From Odiellus spinosus (lineage: Eukaryota > Arthropoda > Arachnida > Opiliones > Phalangiidae): a DNA stretch of 64,000 nt. Location of the stretch: contig OY987238.1 of the NCBI GenBank assembly GCA_963920705.1, positions 15,556,183-15,620,182 of the forward strand. The letters are read 5' to 3'. Below the pieces are notes generated by a model. It did not search any database and was not told the origin of the DNA. It worked only from the letters and a program-made list of their open reading frames with translations. How positions within the stretch are numbered: position 1 is the first letter of the stretch; each line of letters starts with the position of its first letter. Of this stretch, positions 59,401 through 64,000 are shown in pieces. A program made the position numbers and the translations under genes.

Positions 59401-62400
59401 GAAGTTGTAATGAGAGAAGGCAGTGTTAGTGAAGGAACTGACGACGCTAGGCTACAGCTGGACTTTTCTTCGGAAGATGAAACACCCGGTAAGTGTGGAA
59501 CCAAATATTTAGATTTAAAATAATTATAGTTAGTCCTTCTTAAGTTCATCCCTATGGATCAATTAGAGGAACATTTACCCCAATTTCAGCTGGTTAAATT
59601 TGTTAAAGCAATTTCGTTGTTCGGGTTAAATGATTAAGACTATTTTAATGTTTGTTTAAGTTGGCAGCTCGGCTCCATCAACCTCAATCTTAGCGAAAGA
59701 GGTTAAAATCTCCCAAACCAAAGCGGAGAATAATATCAATGGAAATGAGTGTATTAGCCAAGTTAAGGGCGATGACGAAGCCCAAGTAGAGACGAAAGAT
59801 GAAGTAAAAGACGAGAGTTTATCTAGAAAACGGGTTAACGAAGAAGTCAATGTAGAAGTATTCGTTAGTGAAAGGGTTCCCAAAAAAGCCAAACTGGATG
59901 ACGAAGATGCCGTCAAAGATGAGAAGAAGAATTTCGAGGATCAGGTCACGGCCGACCCTGCAGATCCCATGGAAGATAATGACGAATATAAGGATTTGAG
60001 GATCGCGTCTTCCCCGAGGAAACTGACCATGCACGATCTGGAATCGATCATCAGAGCCAAAATATTTGATTACGTTGAAGAGTGTAATAAAGCTAAAATG
60101 GACGCGTTAGGGGAGAGGGTCGAAGAATTGGAGAAACAAGTCGAGAGATGGAAGAAGAGAGCCTCCTATTTAGAATCTCAGGTAACCGTAATATAATATT
60201 TTTCTTATACTTAGTGAAGCTTAAATGTTTTGCGTTTCTCTATAAAATCTGTGGCCGCAATGATTAGTTCACAGGGTTTCCACAGACCTGGAAAAGTCAG
60301 GGAATTTTAAAATTGTCCAAAGGTCAGGGAAAAGTCAGGAAATTTTTATATTATCCAAAATAAAATCTCATAGAATGGATTCAATTAGACCAGGGAAGCT
60401 TCCATAATTGAAATTGAATATTCCTACTAATTTAAACCTTTAAATTGGTCAGGGAAAAATGGTGTAGATGGTCAGGGAAAACCTGGAAAAGTCAGGGAAT
60501 TTTGTTATGAAAAATCGGTGGCAACCCTGTCCCCTCAAATTGATCTATTTTTGGCCTATTTTCATTTTTATTCAAACCCAAAGTTATTGATTTGACTCAT
60601 TTATACAATGTCATTTTTCATTCAACTTTAATTCCATTTAATCTTTATTAAATTCAATGCCAATTCATTTTATATAGTAAATTAGGATCTCTCTCACCTC
60701 GTCGTGTGTTAAATTCCCCTCAATTTTGATCTATTTTTGGCCTATTTTCATTTTAATACAATCCTAAAATTATTGATTTCACTCAGTTATGCAATGTCAT
60801 TTTTCAATCAGCTTTAATTCCATTTAATCTTTAATTCTTTTAATTTAAGGTAAAAGAAGCGGAATCGGAAATTGAACTTTACAAAGTTCAGGTTGCAACG
60901 AACAAACAAAATGAAAAGGCCACCGCTGCTGCAGCTGCAGCCGCCGTCACTACTAGCCCTCATAAACCCACCCTGACTCTAAGCAAACCTTCAACCACAA
61001 CAACCGCTAACACGTTCAGTCGCAAAAGCACAACTACTCCCTCTTCAAACTTGGCATCGACAATTACCTCCATCGCTCCAAATAGAAACTTAGGCCCGCC
61101 TCCCTCCTCTGGACAGCAATCGAATGCCAAGAAAGTTGATATTACACCCACACCGACACCGACCAAGGTAATTTATCAATATTTTGCAATAGACCCGTAA
61201 AAATTTTCCCTCTGCGGGTTTGCTTTCTAGCTAGCTCAAGTACTGGTTTTGCAAAGGCTTAGAAATGAGGTTTCAATCACCGTTCTCTAGTTTTTTTGGG
61301 AATTATTGCTGAAAAGCAAACTTGAAGGGGTTTTTTTAGTGTCTATTTTTAAAAACCAACGCTTGATAATCATTTTAAATAGCCAACAACCGCAGTTCCG
61401 TTACAACTTATCGCGAACACGGCTTTAAGCAATTCCCCACCGAAACCAAAACCAATGATAACTCCGACTAAACAACCGCCAACTGGTGTAAAATCGACCA
61501 CTATAATTGATTTAACGGAAGAAGAGGAAGATAAAAGTGCCACCAAAGTCGCTTCTAGTCCTAATAGACAAGTAGTCTTTAAACCGACACCCAATCCCAA
61601 CGCGCCCAAAAACAATCCTCTTCAAGCGGGTAGAAGTCTCCTACAATCCAGTTCAACTCCAGTCTCGGTTAGTTTACCTTCCGGTCAATTGGTGACTCTA
61701 CCAGTCATGCCTGGGACTAGTTTGCCCTCGATGGTGCAACTGATACCCCAAGGATCCGCTACAATCGCCTCTACCATCGGCTCCGGAGTCAGGTCTGTCA
61801 AAATCGCTTAAATCATTCCTCTATTTAGGTCCAGTAATTCATTTTAATTTTCGATTGAAGATTATCGGGACCTAATTCAAATATCCGTTCCTCGACGTTT
61901 ACGAATCAAGCTGGAGCCCAATTAGCTTATTTAATTAATCAAAGTGGTGTTCCTAATCGTAATCAGCTGTTCACCGCACCAGGGGGAATTTTGCAAAACA
62001 CGGCGAGACCCGGACAGATGCCAACTTTTCTGGTAATGAGGAATCCCATTCCGACGTCAGCTGGCAGAATGACGGGCGTCGGAACAATGACTGGAGGTTC
62101 TACCAGCATTAATACCATTCCACTCGGGGGTTCTGGTCTCAGTATCTCCATGACTCGCCCCCAAGTCTCCGTTCAATCACCCGGAACTAGCAAACAGCGA
62201 CATCCTATCCCCACCATCAACTTGGCAATGCCAACTGGGAATGCTGTTAATCAACGACCTAAACCCATTGTTCCTTTAAAAGTTTGTTTCTTTTGCTAAT
62301 TTGTACTCCTATTGGTACTTGAATTGGTCAATTACTGATTACCAGTACTCAAATTGGTCAAATACTGATTTCCAGTACTCATTTTGGTCAAATATTGATT

Positions 62401-63391
62401 ACCAGTACTCAAATTGGTCAAATATTGATTAAGAGTATTCAAATTGGTCAAATACTGATTGCAAGTACTTGAATTGGTCAATTACTGATTACAAGTACTT
62501 GAATTGGTCAATTACTGATTACAAGTACTTGAATTGGTCAATTACTGATTGCAAGTACTTGAATTGGTCAATTACTGATTGCAAGTACTTGAATTGGTCA
62601 ATTACTGATTGCAAGTACTTGAATTGGTCAATTACTGATTACAAGTACTTGAATTGGTCAATTACTGATTACAAGTACTTGAATTGGTCAATTACTGATT
62701 ACCAGCACTGAAATTGGTCAATTACTGATTACCAGCACTGAAATTGGTCAATTACTGATTACCAGCACTGAAATTGGTCAATTACTGATTACCAGCACTG
62801 AAATTGGTCAATTACTGATTACCAGCACTGAAATTGGTCAATTACTGATTACCAGCACTGAAATTGGTCAATTACTGATTACGAGTACTCATTTTGACCA
62901 TTGATTTTGTGATCTTTCAGCACCCTGCCCCTTTGCCTCCTCAACCTCAATACCAACCCTCCCCTACGATGAAAGTCCTTCCCCCACGACCAGCTCTCAA
63001 GATCTCAAAAGTATCAAATGGTAAGAAAAAAAGCCGCCAGTTTACCGTAAAATAAATTTTTGTTAAATGAATGAAAAATAATGATCTTTGTCATATAGGA
63101 ATCGTGTTATCTTGGAACATGACGGTGAGTCCGACTCATGCGGAAATAGTTTCGTATCAGCTTTACGCTTATCAAGAAACGAATGTCCCATCGACGACGT
63201 CCCTTTGGAAGAAAGTTGGCGACGTAAAAGCTTTGCCACTCCCTATGGCTTGCACTTTAACTCAGTTTATCGAAGGTAATAGATATTATTTCGCGGTACG
63301 GGCCGTTGATGTTCATACCAGGATCGGACCTTTTAGCGATCCCACTCATATCATTTTACCCTCTAAACCTCAAACTGTTCAAAAAATGTAA
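56446..63391 (+). CDS. ATF7IP: ATF7IP / windei, SETDB1 cofactor
   Basis: Nuclear partner that stabilises the H3K9 methyltransferase SETDB1 (Eggless in flies) and supports heterochromatin. Seven exons join in frame to 1701 aa: 56446-59488, 59661-60181, 60850-61167, 61383-61792, 61861-62281, 62921-63020, 63099-63391. Exon 1 encodes a long acidic, disordered N-terminus with decayed tandem repeats of a DGDELxEGQ type (about 445-620). A coiled coil (about 1125-1205, MHDLESIIRAKIFDYVEEC onward) corresponds to the SETDB1-binding helix region. A SUMO-interacting motif IIDLTEEEED (1335-1344) and a C-terminal fibronectin type III domain follow, with PPRPALKISKVSNG, WKKVGDVKALPLPMACTLTQ and YYFAVRAVD. 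AATAAA at 63539-63544. The donor after exon 5 (GTTTGT) is weak but required by frame. Confidence 0.93.
60272..60529. mobile_element. hAT-like MITE copy 3, in ATF7IP intron 2
   Basis: The left terminus is CAGGGTTTCCACAG and the right TGGCAACCCTG, matching copies 1 and 2. The interior is made of GTCAGGGAAAAGTCAGGGAA-type repeats. No clean target duplication is visible, and its right end abuts the 180-bp repeat also found in HPS5 intron 8. Confidence 0.75.
60528..60840. repeat. ATF7IP intron 2: two copies of the repeat shared with HPS5 intron 8
   Basis: Same landmarks and orientation as at 47830-48250, including CAACTTTAATTCCATTTAATC and CTCGTCGTGTGTTAAATTCCC. The second copy runs almost to the exon 3 acceptor. 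Confidence 0.9.
62300..62905. repeat. 30-bp minisatellite filling ATF7IP intron 5
   Basis: The unit ACAAGTACTTGAATTGGTCA plus ATTACTGATT repeats about twenty times. It falls into sub-blocks distinguished by AGTACTTG, AGCACTGA or AGTACTCA. It contains no stop in the plus frame over several copies (LNWSITDYKY repeats), which is incidental. Confidence 0.97.
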
Positions 63392-63538
63392 GACTGTCGG
63401 TGACCAGTTCGACTTTAATAATCGTATCAGGCCGATAATTTATCGTTTCATTAAGAAAAAGAAATCATTTACGCATTTTACACGCTTTCCTGAGATTGTA
63501 ATTAAGCAAAAAAATGTTTAGTCTTTTTTTTATTAAAT

Positions 63539-63544
63539 AATAAA
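63539..63544 (+). terminator. Poly(A) signal of ATF7IP
   Basis: AATAAA about 148 bp after the stop codon at 63391. Nothing gene-like follows to the end of the window. Confidence 0.65.
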
Positions 63545-64000
63545 ACGTATTTGTTCAAATTGAACTATTTTTTATTACGTTTTTGTTACAGAATTTCAAT
63601 ATTTTGTTGTTAAATCAAATTTTGAAGCTCAAAAATGGTTAATGTCTCGCTTAATAACAGCTATAAGAAAGGTGGGTGCCGTGTTATTCGGTATTAACCC
63701 AACAATTTTCATTATTTCCCTTGAAAAAGGAAATTTAGGTTAATTATTTAAATTAATCAAGAGTTAATATTCTTATATTTAATAAATTTCCTATATTTTC
63801 AATCTACTATTATTTTACTTGGACTTTTCCTTTAAAATCATGTCCTATACTTGGACTTTTCCTTTAAATTTATGCTTTAATAAGCAGACGATGTGAAAAG
63901 TTTTTTGTTGTCTTTCTAAGAGGGCCCGGAAATAAACAAAATTTGGAATAGGAAATAAATCTAAACTTTTGAAGAACTGAACGCTTTCTTTTTAAGTCGC

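Noticed and set aside
58893..59549. Minus-strand frame of 218 codons
   Set aside because: It is antisense to the acidic exon 1 of ATF7IP; the GAA/GAT-rich sense strand leaves few stops on the other strand.
62469..62711. Plus-strand frame of LNWSITDYKY repeats
   Set aside because: It is the 30-bp array in ATF7IP intron 5, between exons joined in frame without it.

Overview
The window is eukaryotic nuclear DNA, almost certainly from an arthropod. It is AT-rich, with genes split into many small exons by mostly short GT-AG introns. It carries animal-wide genes (ASCC3, RPS9, RPS19BP1/AROS, HPS5, HPF1, ATF7IP/windei) and a secreted protein with a DM4/12-like cysteine domain, a domain known mainly from arthropods. 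I cannot name the species; a non-model hexapod or crustacean fits. Exon boundaries below were read by hand from GT/AG sites, reading frame and remembered family conservation; no alignment or transcript was available.

Region 1-21.5 kb is gene-poor and repeat-dominated. It holds an 82-bp minisatellite (1-960), a 22-bp near-palindromic AT array (4.2-5.2 kb), a nearly uniform 172-bp satellite (18.85-20.35 kb), smaller tandem arrays, and several short inverted-repeat elements (MITEs), some with visible target-site duplications. One unassigned 30-codon exon candidate lies at 10.16 kb.

Region 21.5-29.6 kb carries three same-strand genes for small secreted proteins. They share a first exon (signal peptide plus an SPFAF motif, phase-0 donor), but their second parts differ greatly. 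Only the first has the DM4/12-like cysteine domain; the other two end in Pro/Gly/His-rich tails without cysteine. This is the best candidate here for an undescribed family.

Region 30.2-63.4 kb is gene-dense: ASCC3 (+, 28 exons, 2196 aa), RPS19BP1/AROS (+), RPS9 (-), HPS5 (+, 20 exons, 1507 aa with a C-terminal RING-H2 pattern), HPF1 (-, with an N-terminal PBZ zinc finger) and ATF7IP/windei (+, 1701 aa). AROS and RPS9 converge with nearly abutting poly(A) signals; RPS9/HPS5 and HPF1/ATF7IP are divergent pairs. Functionally these are a ribosome-quality and alkylation-repair helicase, two small-subunit ribosome genes, a BLOC-2 trafficking subunit, a PARP cofactor and a heterochromatin cofactor. 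They are housekeeping neighbours rather than one pathway.

A striking feature is that most introns longer than about 200 bp carry their own private minisatellite. Several of these arrays are built around the same short core (TTAGGCTTA / TAAGCCTAA), which also forms the ends of a MITE family here.
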